Both the position numbers and the translations under genes were made by a program. From positions 124,001-188,000 of the forward strand of contig NZ_JAHBYG010000001.1 of NCBI RefSeq assembly GCF_019636075.1: a stretch of 64,000 bases of DNA, read 5' to 3'. The notes beneath the pieces are model-generated. The model ran no database searches. It worked only from the letters and a program-made list of their open reading frames with translations, and had not been told where the DNA came from. Source of the stretch: Ferrovibrio sp. (GTDB taxonomy: Bacteria; Pseudomonadota; Alphaproteobacteria; Ferrovibrionales; Ferrovibrionaceae). Of the stretch, positions 32,866 through 40,901 are shown one piece after another; position 1 is the first letter of the stretch; every line of letters starts with the position of its first letter.

Positions 32866-33783
32866 ATGATGAAGACCTCTGGCCCCAAGCCGCTCGAAGC
32901 GCATTTGCAGGATACCGCCAAGGTATTGTCGGAGGCGCTGCCCTATATGCGCCGCTTCGCCGGCCAGACCATGGTGATCAAATACGGCGGCCATGCCATG
33001 GGCGACGAGCATCTGGCCAATGAATTCGCCCGCGATGTGGTGCTGATCAAGCAGGTCGGCATCAACCCCATCGTGGTGCATGGCGGCGGCCCGCAGATCG
33101 GCGCGATGCTGGAGCGCCTGAAGATCAAGAGCGAGTTCATCGATGGTTTGCGCGTCACCGATCAGGCCACCGTAGAGGTGGTGGAGATGGTGCTGGCCGG
33201 GTCCATCAACAAGCAGGTTGTCACCGCCATCAACGGCGCCGGCGGCACCGGCATCGGCCTGTCGGGCAAGGATGGCCGGTTGATCGAGGCCCGCAAGCTG
33301 CGGCGCTCGGTGCGCGATCCCGGTTCCAATATCGAGAAGCTGCTGGATCTCGGTTTTGTCGGCGAGCCCACCCGGGTCAACCCGGAAATCCTGCGCACGC
33401 TGCAGAATTCCAACATCATTCCGGTGGTGGCGCCGGTGGGCGTTGGCGACCATGGCGAGACCTATAACATCAACGCCGATACGGCTGCCGGCGCGATTGC
33501 TGCTGCCATGGGGGCCAGCAAGCTGCTGATGCTCACCGATGTGGCCGGCGTGCTGAACAAGGAAAAACACCTGATCCCCACGCTTACCACCAAGGAAGCG
33601 CTGGTGCTGATGGGCGATGGCACCATCTCGGGCGGCATGATCCCCAAGCTGGAAACATGCCTGGATGCCGTGCGCGGCGGCGTGCAGGCGGCGCATATCC
33701 TGGATGGCCGCATCCCGCATGTGCTGCTGCTGGAATTGTTCACCGCCCATGGCGTGGGCACGATGATAGAGCGGACGCCCTGA
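32866..33783 (+). CDS. argB: acetylglutamate kinase
   Basis: A 305-aa kinase that phosphorylates N-acetylglutamate, the second step of arginine synthesis. [13 protein letters not shown] is the nucleotide-binding opening, [10 protein letters not shown] the substrate loop, and [14 protein letters not shown] the C-terminal signature. Conserved Arg and Gly residues ([25 protein letters not shown]) are present. The C-terminus IERTP and its stop lie in the first unit of a 29-30-bp repeat that continues beyond the gene. It is 73 bp after engB and may share its transcript. Confidence 0.97.
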   Translation: MMKTSGPKPLEAHLQDTAKVLSEALPYMRRFAGQTMVIKYGGHAMGDEHLANEFARDVVLIKQVGINPIVVHGGGPQIGAMLERLKIKSEFIDGLRVTDQATVEVVEMVLAGSINKQVVTAINGAGGTGIGLSGKDGRLIEARKLRRSVRDPGSNIEKLLDLGFVGEPTRVNPEILRTLQNSNIIPVVAPVGVGDHGETYNINADTAAGAIAAAMGASKLLMLTDVAGVLNKEKHLIPTLTTKEALVLMGDGTISGGMIPKLETCLDAVRGGVQAAHILDGRIPHVLLLELFTAHGVGTMIERTP

Positions 33784-33845
33784 CGGGCTGGGTGATTGAA
33801 CGCACGCCCTGACGGGCTGGGGGAATTGAACGCACGCCCTGGCGG
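33775..33845 (+). repeat. 29-30-bp tandem repeat re-copying the argB 3' end
   Basis: Units begin ACGCCCTG at 33775, 33804 and 33834; the third is partial. The second copy restores the sense of the argB end (Val-Ile-Glu-Arg-Thr-Pro-stop) with different synonymous bases, and the third has lost the stop (TGG). Confidence 0.8.
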
Positions 33846-33862
33846 AGCGGTCCCCCTTCCTT

Positions 33863-33950
33863 CGTCACCCTCGCACTCGTTGCGAGGGTCCATGCCGGAC
33901 CCAGCATGGGTGCCGAAAGATGGCCCCCCGGGACAAGCCCGAGGGTGACG
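33863..33950. repeat. REP-like palindromic element
   Basis: CGTCACCCTCG (33863-33873) pairs with CGAGGGTGACG (33940-33950). A second hairpin sits inside, ACCCTCGCA-CTCGT-TGCGAGGGT (33867-33889), and a third, CCATGC-N8-GCATGG (33890-33909). From memory, its ends resemble dispersed palindromes common in alphaproteobacterial genomes. No coding potential is seen. Confidence 0.6.
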
Positions 33951-34005
33951 GTTTTTTTGAAATCCAGCAGGCGCTCTTTGGCGTGCCGTGTGATTGCCGA
34001 AACAA

Positions 34006-34032
34006 AAACGGCCGGGCAATGCCCGGCCGTTT
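34006..34032 (-). terminator. intrinsic terminator of sodB
   Basis: A 12-bp perfect stem, AAACGGCCGGGC (34006-34017) and GCCCGGCCGTTT (34021-34032), with a 3-nt loop. On the minus strand it is followed by TTTTTGTTT, placed 27 bp after the sodB stop. Confidence 0.9.
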
Positions 34033-34058
34033 CGTTTCATCGGCGTCGGCTGCGACGC

Positions 34059-34664
34059 TCAGCCGAGATTCTTTTCCGCGAAGTCCCAGTTCAGCAGCTT
34101 GTCGATCACGGCATTGGCGTAATCGGGGCGGCGGTTCTGCCAATCCAGGTAATAGGCATGCTCCCACACGTCGATGGTGAGCAGCGGGGTGACGCCGGCC
34201 ACGGTGATCGGGGTTTCGGCATTCGGGGTCTTGCGGATGGTCAGCTTGCCGCCTTCCTTGCACAGCCAGGCCCAGCCCGAGCCGAACTGGCCCACGGCGG
34301 CGGCGGCGAAATCGGCCTTGAACTTGTCGTAGTCGCCGAAGCTGTCCTTGATCAGATCGGCGATCTTGCCGCTGGGCTTGCCGCCGCCATTGGCCTTCAG
34401 CGACAGCCAGTAGAAATCATGGTTCCAGACCTGGGCTGCGTTGTTGAACACGCCCACCTTGTCGGCCTTGCCGGCGGCATCCTTGATAATCTGCTCCAGG
34501 CTCTTGCCCTGCAGCGAGGCGTCATCGGCGGCGAATTTGTTCAGGTTCACCACATAGGTGTTGTGATGCTTGCCGTAATGGAAGCCGATCGTGCCGGCGT
34601 TGATCACCGGGCTGAGCGCATCATCGGCATAGGGGAGTTTCATCAGCGAGAAAGGGGCGGTCAT
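34059..34664 (-). CDS. sodB: superoxide dismutase, Fe type
   Basis: A 201-aa Fe/Mn-family superoxide dismutase. Metal ligands are visible as His29 (GFHYGKHH), His82 (QVWNHDFYW), Asp165 and His169 (IDVWEHAYY). Gln78 in NNAAQVWNH and the overall motifs favour iron rather than manganese. There is no signal peptide, so it is cytoplasmic. ATG 34664 is used, with AAGGA about 10 nt upstream. Monocistronic with a strong terminator. Confidence 0.95.
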   Translation of the reverse strand: MTAPFSLMKLPYADDALSPVINAGTIGFHYGKHHNTYVVNLNKFAADDASLQGKSLEQIIKDAAGKADKVGVFNNAAQVWNHDFYWLSLKANGGGKPSGKIADLIKDSFGDYDKFKADFAAAAVGQFGSGWAWLCKEGGKLTIRKTPNAETPITVAGVTPLLTIDVWEHAYYLDWQNRRPDYANAVIDKLLNWDFAEKNLG

Positions 34665-34942
34665 GACCAAAATCCTTCGAAGATTGTTCGTTTATCCGGG
34701 CGGAATGGAAATGCCCGGGCGGGGAGGGCCAGAATACCCAAACCGCGCCGGGGGGCCTACATGGCCAGGGGAAAAATTGTTTGCCCTGCCGCATGCTTCC
34801 CGTATCGGCTACAAGGCCCAGCCAAGCTCAAAATCTTGCTAGTCCAGGGCCCTTGGTGGTCCAGGGCCGATCCTGTAACAGTATGGCGGTAGAGACAAAA
34901 ATCCAGTCCGGCGGCCTATTTGCGGCAATGAAAGGCATTGAG
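34665..34942. other. 278-bp gap between divergent sodB and mobB
   Basis: It holds the sodB ribosome-binding site, a GC-rich stretch and a repeated TCCAGGGCC near 34841-34868. I see no RNA gene or convincing promoter. In-frame ATGs upstream of mobB exist here but lack homology. Confidence 0.4.
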
Positions 34943-35494
34943 ATGCGGGTTTTGGGCATCACGGGTTTTAGCGGCGCCGGCAAGACAACCTTGCTGGAAA
35001 AGCTGATTCCATTGCTGGTGTCGCGCGGAATGCGGGTTTCCACGCTGAAACATGCGCATCATGGTTTCGATGTGGATGTGCCGGGCAAGGATAGCTACCG
35101 CCATCGCGCCGCCGGCGCCAGCGAGGTGCTGATCGCCTCGGCCCGGCGCTATGCCATCCTGCATGAATTGCGCGATCAACCAGAGCCCGGGCTGGAGGCG
35201 CTGCTTGCCCGCATGAGCCCGGTGGATCTGGTGCTGGTGGAGGGCTACAAGCGCGAGGGCCATGCCAAGATCGAGATCTGGCGCCAGGCCAACGGCCAGC
35301 CGCTGCTGCAGCCCGACGATCCGGCAATCATAGCCGTGGCGTGCGATACCGATCCGCCGCACCGCACGGCGCCGCGCCTGGATATCGACGATGCCGCCGG
35401 CATCGCGGATTTCATCCAGACCTGGATGCGCAGCGCGCCGCTTTGGCCGGGGTCGCATTTGCATGGGCAGGGAAGCCGCCATGGCGCGGCTTAG
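34943..35494 (+). CDS. mobB: molybdopterin-guanine dinucleotide biosynthesis protein B
   Basis: A 183-aa GTP-binding protein. The P-loop GFSGAGKTTLLEKLI is at the N-terminus, TLKHAHHGFDVDVPGKDSYRHR is the MobB signature, and LVEGYKREGHAKIEIWR is the conserved switch-like block. It assists conversion of molybdopterin to its guanine dinucleotide form. ATG 34943 is preferred because AAAGG lies 8 nt before it; ATGs at 34928 and 34883 are possible. It overlaps moeA by 14 bp. Confidence 0.93.
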   Translation: MRVLGITGFSGAGKTTLLEKLIPLLVSRGMRVSTLKHAHHGFDVDVPGKDSYRHRAAGASEVLIASARRYAILHELRDQPEPGLEALLARMSPVDLVLVEGYKREGHAKIEIWRQANGQPLLQPDDPAIIAVACDTDPPHRTAPRLDIDDAAGIADFIQTWMRSAPLWPGSHLHGQGSRHGAA

Positions 35495-36740
35495 CGACGA
35501 TTGCTTCGCCCATGACGGCGGCGGGCTGCAAAGCCTGGATGCCGCCCTGGCCGATCTGTTGTCGCGCCTGGAGCCGGTTGTCGATAGCGAAAGCCTGCCG
35601 CTCGGCGCTTGCCTGGGCCGCGCGCTCGCCGAGCCGGTGCTGGCACGGCTGGATGTGCCGCCGGCCAACAATGCCGCCATGGATGGCTATGCCGTGCGCT
35701 ATGCCGATCTGTCGCAAGGGGCGCCCACGCGATTGACCCTGCTGGGCCGTGCGGCTGCCGGCCGGCCCTATACCGGCCCGGTGCCGGCCGGCCATGCCGT
35801 GCGCATTTTCACCGGGGCGCCGATGCCGGCTGGCCTCGACACCGTGCTGATGCAGGAGGATTGCCGCCTGGAGGGCGGGCAGGTATGGCTGCCCGCCGGC
35901 ATCGCCAAGGGGGCCAATTGCCGCCTGGCGGGCGAGGATATCGCCGCCGGCAGGCAGGCCCTGGCCATAGGCCGCCGGCTCGGCCCGGCCGAACTGGCCC
36001 TGGTGGCGGCTTGCGGCCATGGCAGCCTGCGGGTTTACAAGCCGTTGCGGGTGGCGCTGCTGTCTACCGGCGATGAGGTGCACGAGGCCGGCGCCAGCCT
36101 GCCGCTCGGCGGGATATACGATGCCAACCGCCCCATGCTGGCCGGCCTGCTGAGGCGGCTGGGCTGCGCCGTTACCGATCTTGGCATCCAGCCAGACCGG
36201 CCCGAGGCTTTGCGCAGCACGCTTGCCGAAGCGGCCAGCGGGCATGATGCGGTGATCAGCTCCGGCGGCGTGTCGGCGGGCGAGGAGGATCACGTGAAGG
36301 CGGCCATCACCGCCCTGGGTTCGCTGCATCTGTGGCGTCTGGCGATCAAGCCCGGGCGGCCAGTGGCGCTGGGGCGGATCGCTTCCGCGGCCTATTTCGG
36401 GCTGCCTGGCAATCCGGCGGCGGCGGCGCTCACCTTCGCGTTTTTCGCACGGCCCCTGCTGGCCAGGCTGGCCGGCTATGCATTGCCCCTGCTGCAGGGC
36501 TTTGCGGTGCAGGCGGATTTCCATTTCGAGAAAAAGCCGGGCCGGCGCGAATGGCTGCGCGCCAGCCTTTATCCGGGGCCGGATGGCGGCTGGCTGGCCC
36601 GTAAATATCCGCTGGATGGTGCGGCCGTGATCGGTTCGCTTACCGGCAGCGATGGCGTGCTCGATCTGGCGCAGGACCAGACCGGCATCCGGCCCGGCGA
36701 CCGGCTGCTATTCTATCCCCGCGAGATGCTGGGATTTTGA
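35481..36740 (+). CDS. moeA: molybdopterin molybdenumtransferase MoeA
   Basis: A 419-aa enzyme that inserts molybdate into adenylylated molybdopterin. Family motifs appear in order: NNAAMDGYAVR near residue 65, RIFTGAPMPAGLDTV, LSTGDEV and GIYDANRPML, SSGGVSAGEEDHVK, and KPGRPVALG with GLPGNPAAA. The C-terminal domain IV is present. AGGGA precedes ATG 35481, within the mobB 3' end, so the two genes are coupled. Confidence 0.95.
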   Translation: MARLSDDCFAHDGGGLQSLDAALADLLSRLEPVVDSESLPLGACLGRALAEPVLARLDVPPANNAAMDGYAVRYADLSQGAPTRLTLLGRAAAGRPYTGPVPAGHAVRIFTGAPMPAGLDTVLMQEDCRLEGGQVWLPAGIAKGANCRLAGEDIAAGRQALAIGRRLGPAELALVAACGHGSLRVYKPLRVALLSTGDEVHEAGASLPLGGIYDANRPMLAGLLRRLGCAVTDLGIQPDRPEALRSTLAEAASGHDAVISSGGVSAGEEDHVKAAITALGSLHLWRLAIKPGRPVALGRIASAAYFGLPGNPAAAALTFAFFARPLLARLAGYALPLLQGFAVQADFHFEKKPGRREWLRASLYPGPDGGWLARKYPLDGAAVIGSLTGSDGVLDLAQDQTGIRPGDRLLFYPREMLGF

Positions 36741-36765
36741 AGATCGGAAAACCGGGCTGGCGGTT

Positions 36766-37233
36766 TCAGAGAATGGTCGGGTTGGGCGCGTCGCCATAAA
36801 CCGCCTTCGGATCGAAGGTCTTTTCCTGCTCTTCGTAATTCAGCGCCACCGGGCTTTCGGTTTCGCCCTGGCCGGTGGGCACCGAACGGTAGAAGCAGGA
36901 ACGGTAGCCGACATGGCAGGAAGCGTCGCCCGGAATGCGCACGCGCAGCCAGACTGCATCCTGGTCGTCGTCGATGCGCATCTCCACCACCTGCTGCACC
37001 AGGCCCGAGGTGGCGCCCTTGTGCCACAGCGTCTTGCGGCTGCGGCTGTAATAATGCGCTTCGCCGGTGGCGATGGTGCGCTTCAGCGCCTCGGCATTCA
37101 TGTAGCCCAGCATCAGCACCTCGCCGGTATCGGCCTGGGTGGTCACGCAGGGCAGCAGGCCATCCGTATCGAATTTCGGGGCCAATTCATGGCCTTCCTC
37201 TACCTGCTCGATACTCACGCGCTTGGCGAACAT
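36766..37233 (-). CDS. hisI: phosphoribosyl-AMP cyclohydrolase
   Basis: A 155-aa enzyme for the third step of histidine synthesis. Zinc-site cysteines and the signature CHVGYRSCFYR are present, as are VLMLGYMNAEAL, YYSRSRKTLWHKGATSG and the metal-binding DDDQDAVW. There is no fused HisE domain. GGGAGAAAG precedes ATG 37233. Other his genes are not nearby. Confidence 0.96.
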   Translation of the reverse strand: MFAKRVSIEQVEEGHELAPKFDTDGLLPCVTTQADTGEVLMLGYMNAEALKRTIATGEAHYYSRSRKTLWHKGATSGLVQQVVEMRIDDDQDAVWLRVRIPGDASCHVGYRSCFYRSVPTGQGETESPVALNYEEQEKTFDPKAVYGDAPNPTIL

Positions 37234-37290
37234 GGGGCTTTCTCCCGGCAACCGGGCCAGACCGGAAAATCCGGAACCGGCAGGCGCCTG

Positions 37291-37318
37291 TTGTCCTATG
37301 AATTCGGGCCGTTATATA
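37291..37318 (+). promoter_or_regulatory. putative promoter of the Fe-S scaffold gene
   Basis: TTGTCC (37291-37296) and TATATA (37313-37318) are separated by 16 bp, 67 bp before the scaffold gene start. Confidence 0.45.
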
Positions 37319-37384
37319 TCGTTGGTATCCCCGCCCGGCAACCCACCTGCCCGGCAACCTGTCGCAGCGGGGCGGAGCGCCCCC

Positions 37385-37834
37385 ATGCTGAATGCCCTCT
37401 ATAACGAAAAAATCCTTGATTTTGCGGCACATATTGGCCAGACCGAGCGCCTGCCGGCGCCCGATGCCACGGTGACGCATCACAGTCCGCTCTGCGGCAG
37501 CCGGATCACCGTGGATATCAAGATGGAAGGCGGCCGGGTGGTGGGCTATGGCCAATTGGTGAAAGCCTGTGCGCTGGGCCAGGCTGCGGCCTCGATTTTC
37601 GGTCGCCATGTGGTGGGCCAGGATGCCGCCACCCTGCGCGATCTGCTGGCCCGCATGCGCGCCATGCTGAAGGAGGGCGCCCCGCCGCCCGGGCCGGATT
37701 TCGCCGGCGGCGCCTTCACCGACCTGGAAGTGCTGAGCCCGGTGCGCGACCACAAGGCGCGCCACAATGCCGTGCTGCTGCCGTTTGAAGCCACCGTGAA
37801 GGCAATCGACCAGATCGAGGCGAAACAATCCTGA
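37385..37834 (+). CDS. iron-sulfur cluster assembly scaffold protein (NifU_N/IscU-like)
   Basis: A 149-aa protein of the NifU_N family. Two cluster-ligand cysteines are visible, Cys37 (SPLCGSR) and Cys62 (KACALGQA). The aspartate usual in CGD is Ser39, and the third cysteine expected near the C-terminus is absent; the corresponding stretch reads KARHNAVLLPF, with His127 as a possible substitute ligand. It may be a divergent scaffold or carrier rather than a classic IscU. It converges on a sufE gene with a 10-bp gap. Confidence 0.85.
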   Translation: MLNALYNEKILDFAAHIGQTERLPAPDATVTHHSPLCGSRITVDIKMEGGRVVGYGQLVKACALGQAAASIFGRHVVGQDAATLRDLLARMRAMLKEGAPPPGPDFAGGAFTDLEVLSPVRDHKARHNAVLLPFEATVKAIDQIEAKQS

Positions 37835-37844
37835 TTGCCGCGCT

Positions 37845-38270
37845 TTAAAGCGCCGCCTTGGCCACGCCCTGGATCAGGCCGATCATGCCCTTCAGGCCAT
37901 TGATGCGGTTGGAGGTGATATTCTCCCACACGCCGATCTTTTCCAGGAAGTCGGGCGGGTTGTTCACGATCTCGGCCGGGCTGCGGCCGGAATAGACCTT
38001 CAGCAGCAGGGCGATCAGTCCGGCCACGATCTCGCTTTCGCTGCTGGCCTGGTAATACACTTTGCCATCGCGGGCCTCGCCATGCAGCCAGGCCTTGTTG
38101 ATACAGCCTTTCACCCGCCATTCATCGGTACGCAGCGCGTCCGGATAAGGCGGCAGCGCGCGGCCCAGATCGATCAGGAAGCGATAGCGATCCATCCAAT
38201 CGTCGAACAGGCCGAAATCCTCGATGATTTCGGCCTGGGCCTCGGCAACGCTCTGGCTCGTGGCCGTCAT
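37845..38270 (-). CDS. sufE: cysteine desulfuration protein SufE
   Basis: A 141-aa SufE family protein that takes persulfide sulfur from a cysteine desulfurase. The active-site loop is [10 protein letters not shown] (Cys56). [16 protein letters not shown] is the usual N-terminal signature, and [10 protein letters not shown] the C-terminal one. ATG 38270 overlaps the cysS stop (ATGA); ATG 38285 is a further possibility. Its cognate desulfurase is not in the window. Confidence 0.94.
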   Translation of the reverse strand: MTATSQSVAEAQAEIIEDFGLFDDWMDRYRFLIDLGRALPPYPDALRTDEWRVKGCINKAWLHGEARDGKVYYQASSESEIVAGLIALLLKVYSGRSPAEIVNNPPDFLEKIGVWENITSNRINGLKGMIGLIQGVAKAAL

Positions 38271-39655
38271 GGCGCTCGCCGCCATGTGGTGATGCCGGCT
38301 TTGTCTTCCAGCAGGATGCCGCGGGCCGCGAGTTCATCGCGGATGCGGTCGCTTTCGGCCCAGTTCTTCGCCGCGCGGGCTGCCTTACGGCGTTCGATGG
38401 CGGCTTCGATCTCGACGGCTTCGCCGCTATCCTCATCGCCCTTGAACCAACTGACCGGATTTTGCTCCAGCAGGCCCAGCAGCTTGCCTGCGGCCAGCAT
38501 CTGGCCTTTCAGGCGGCCGCGCTCATCCGGGTCTATCGCCTTGTTCACGGCATTGGCCAGCGCATGCAGTTCGGCCAGCGCCTTGGGCGTGTTCAGATCG
38601 TCGGCCAGCGCGGCGCGGAATGAATCCGGTGCCGGCAGGTCTGCGGCCTGCACATCCTGCAATGTCTCCAATGCGCGATACAGCCGGTCGAGCTGCGCTT
38701 TGGCATCGCGCAGGCCGACATCGCTCCAATCCAGCGGCTGACGATAATGCGCCGAGAGCAGGGCAAGCCGGATCGCCTCGCCGGGCGCCTGGTCGCGCAG
38801 GTCGCGCACCAGCAGCACATTGCCCAGCGATTTCGACATCTTCTCGGCATCCACGTTGACGAAGCCGTTATGCATCCAATAGCGGCAGAAGGGCTGGCCG
38901 CCCAGCCGGCCGCTATTGGCGCAGGTGCTTTGTGCAATCTCGTTTTCATGATGCGGGAAGATCAGGTCATGGCCGCCGCCATGGATGTCGACCGGGCCGG
39001 AACCCAGATTGGCATCGATCATCGCCGAGCATTCGATATGCCAGCCCGGCCGGCCGAAACCCCAGGGGCTGTCCCAGCCCGGCACACCCTCGGGCGAGGG
39101 TTTCCACAGCACGAAATCCGCTGCGTCGCGCTTGTAGGGCGCCACGTCCACCCGGGCGCCGGCAATCATCTCGTCGCGGTTGCGGCCGGAAAGCCGGCCA
39201 TAGTCCGGATAGGACGGCACGTTGAACAGCACATGGCTTTCCGCCTCGTAGGCATGGCCATTGGCGATCAGCCGCTGGATCATCTCGATGATCTGCGGGA
39301 TGTGGCCGGTCACCTTCGGCTCGATGCCCGGCGGCGGCACGCCCAGCGCCTGCATGTCGGCATGATAGGCGGCGAGATAGCGCTCGGTGATCACGCCGAT
39401 CGGCACGCCCTCGGCCTTGGCGGCGGCGTTGATCTTGTCGTCCACGTCGGTGACGTTGCGCACATAGACCACTTCGGCGTATTCGCTGGCCAGAAACCGG
39501 CGCAGCACGTCGAACACCACGGCCGGGCGGGCATTGCCGATATGGGCGAAATTATACACGGTGGGGCCGCAGACATACATCGTCACCCGGCCGGCTTGCA
39601 CCGGCACGAATTTCTCTTTGGTGCGCGACAATGTGTTGTGCAGATAGATATCCAT
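38267..39655 (-). CDS. cysS: cysteine--tRNA ligase
   Basis: A 462-aa class I aminoacyl-tRNA synthetase. The zinc cysteine Cys29 (YVCGPTVYN) is followed by the HIGH-type motif [16 protein letters not shown] and the HHENEIAQS zinc site are in place, and KMSKS is present near residue 273. The full C-terminal DALR region is present. It is followed by sufE with a 4-bp overlap, linking cysteine use in translation and sulfur mobilisation. A promoter-like element lies 28-55 bp upstream. Confidence 0.97.
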   Translation of the reverse strand: MDIYLHNTLSRTKEKFVPVQAGRVTMYVCGPTVYNFAHIGNARPAVVFDVLRRFLASEYAEVVYVRNVTDVDDKINAAAKAEGVPIGVITERYLAAYHADMQALGVPPPGIEPKVTGHIPQIIEMIQRLIANGHAYEAESHVLFNVPSYPDYGRLSGRNRDEMIAGARVDVAPYKRDAADFVLWKPSPEGVPGWDSPWGFGRPGWHIECSAMIDANLGSGPVDIHGGGHDLIFPHHENEIAQSTCANSGRLGGQPFCRYWMHNGFVNVDAEKMSKSLGNVLLVRDLRDQAPGEAIRLALLSAHYRQPLDWSDVGLRDAKAQLDRLYRALETLQDVQAADLPAPDSFRAALADDLNTPKALAELHALANAVNKAIDPDERGRLKGQMLAAGKLLGLLEQNPVSWFKGDEDSGEAVEIEAAIERRKAARAAKNWAESDRIRDELAARGILLEDKAGITTWRRAP

Positions 39656-39682
39656 GACCCCGGACCCTTCGATTGGCCCGGG

Positions 39683-39710
39683 ACTATAGGATAACCGCCT
39701 TATTTATCAA
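39683..39710 (-). promoter_or_regulatory. putative promoter of cysS
   Basis: On the minus strand TTGATA (39705-39710) and TATAGT (39683-39688) are 16 bp apart, with the -10 element 28 bp before the cysS ATG. Confidence 0.6.
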
Positions 39711-39714
39711 CCCC

Positions 39715-39768
39715 GCCAGAGCCAGAGCCAGAGCCGGCGCCAAAGCCAGAGCCAAAGCCAGAGCCTGG
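39715..39768. repeat. hexanucleotide repeat (GCCAGA/GCCAAA), nine units
   Basis: Nine consecutive six-base units, mostly GCCAGA with GCCAAA and GCCGGC variants, fill the flgL-cysS gap. They lie just upstream of the cysS promoter and just downstream of flgL. Confidence 0.85.
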
Positions 39769-39785
39769 GTTATCCGGGCAACGGT

Positions 39786-40898
39786 TTAGCGCAGGTAGTT
39801 CACCAGCGAGAGCTGCAGGCTGTCGCGGGTAATGGTGTAGCTGGCTTCCAGCGAGGTCTGCAGCGACTTGATCAGGGTGGCGGTTTCGGCCACGTCCACA
39901 TTCTCGATGCCGCCGATGCGGGTTTTCAGCACATCCTTGCTGCGGTCGTGGCGCAACTGCACTTCCTTCAGGCGCTGTTCCACATGGCCGTTGGCCGAGG
40001 CGACGTTCTTCAACTGGCCGATGGCGGTTTCCAGATGGGCGATGGCATCGTCCACGCGCTGGGTGTAGAGCTGATTATCGCCGATATCCTGGATTGCCGA
40101 GCGGAAGCGCACGATGGCATCCACCACGCGCTGGAAGGCCGGATCGGCGGCGGTCTGGCCGTATTCCACCCGTTCGTTGTCGTCCACGAACAGGCCGACG
40201 AATTCCGTTTCGGCGGCGCCCGTGGTGCTTTCATCCACGTCCGGGGTGGCCGGATCGTCTACCGGGGCATAGCCGGTGCGGTCGAAATAGTAATTGTCCT
40301 TGATCTGGAAATTCTCGCCATCGTCGGTGGAGGGGAAGTTCAGATATTCCACCTGGTTGGCCACCGGGTCGGCTTCGGTGATGTTGGTATAGGCGCCGGG
40401 CACCGCGCCGGCGGTATAGTTCTGGCCCAGCAGCGCATTGGCCGAAAGCTGGCCGTTGATCGGATTGATCTGGAAATTGCGGCCGCCATAGATGAAGCGG
40501 TCGTTGTCCTTGGTCTGCAGCAGGGTGCCGATCCGATCGAGCAGCACATTGGCCTGCGCCGCTGGCGCCGAGGTGGAGGCGAAGAAGCTGTCGCGATTCT
40601 TGATCATCAGATCCTTGGCGTCGGTCGCCGTGTTGATGATCTGCTCCAGCGACAAGCCATAGAGGCGCACACGGTTCTGTGCCGAAAGCACGCCGCTCTG
40701 GTAGGTTTCCACGGTCTTCAACTCGGCCTTCAGGTCGCCCAGTTCCTGGGCGCGCGGGGCCACGCCGATCAGGCCGTTGGCAAAACGGCCCGAGGAAAGC
40801 TGGCCCTGCTGCATGGTCAGTTGCAGGTTCAATTGGCGAATCTGGCGCGTCTGGTCGAAGATGCGCGCGAGCTGGGTGGAACCGATTGCGGCAACCAT
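39786..40898 (-). CDS. flgL: flagellar hook-associated protein FlgL (HAP3)
   Basis: A 370-aa flagellin-fold protein that joins hook and filament. The N-terminal helix pair (RIFDQTRQIRQLNLQLTMQQGQLSSGRFANG) and the C-terminal helices (ETATLIKSLQTSLEASYTITRDSLQLSLVNYLR) match FlgL. The central domain has low conservation, as expected. It is the last gene of flgE-flgK-flgL, starting 3 bp after flgK. Confidence 0.92.
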   Translation of the reverse strand: MVAAIGSTQLARIFDQTRQIRQLNLQLTMQQGQLSSGRFANGLIGVAPRAQELGDLKAELKTVETYQSGVLSAQNRVRLYGLSLEQIINTATDAKDLMIKNRDSFFASTSAPAAQANVLLDRIGTLLQTKDNDRFIYGGRNFQINPINGQLSANALLGQNYTAGAVPGAYTNITEADPVANQVEYLNFPSTDDGENFQIKDNYYFDRTGYAPVDDPATPDVDESTTGAAETEFVGLFVDDNERVEYGQTAADPAFQRVVDAIVRFRSAIQDIGDNQLYTQRVDDAIAHLETAIGQLKNVASANGHVEQRLKEVQLRHDRSKDVLKTRIGGIENVDVAETATLIKSLQTSLEASYTITRDSLQLSLVNYLR

Positions 40899-40901
40899 GG
40901 T

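Noticed and set aside
34741..34942. Gap before mobB considered for a molybdenum-cofactor riboswitch
   Set aside because: Only a short repeated TCCAGGGCC and weak pairing are visible; I could not trace the multi-stem architecture of the moco motif.
37234..37384. Possible tRNA in the GC-rich gap between hisI and the scaffold gene
   Set aside because: No cloverleaf: the CCGG-rich pairs do not give a T-arm GTTCGA or an acceptor stem at matching distance.
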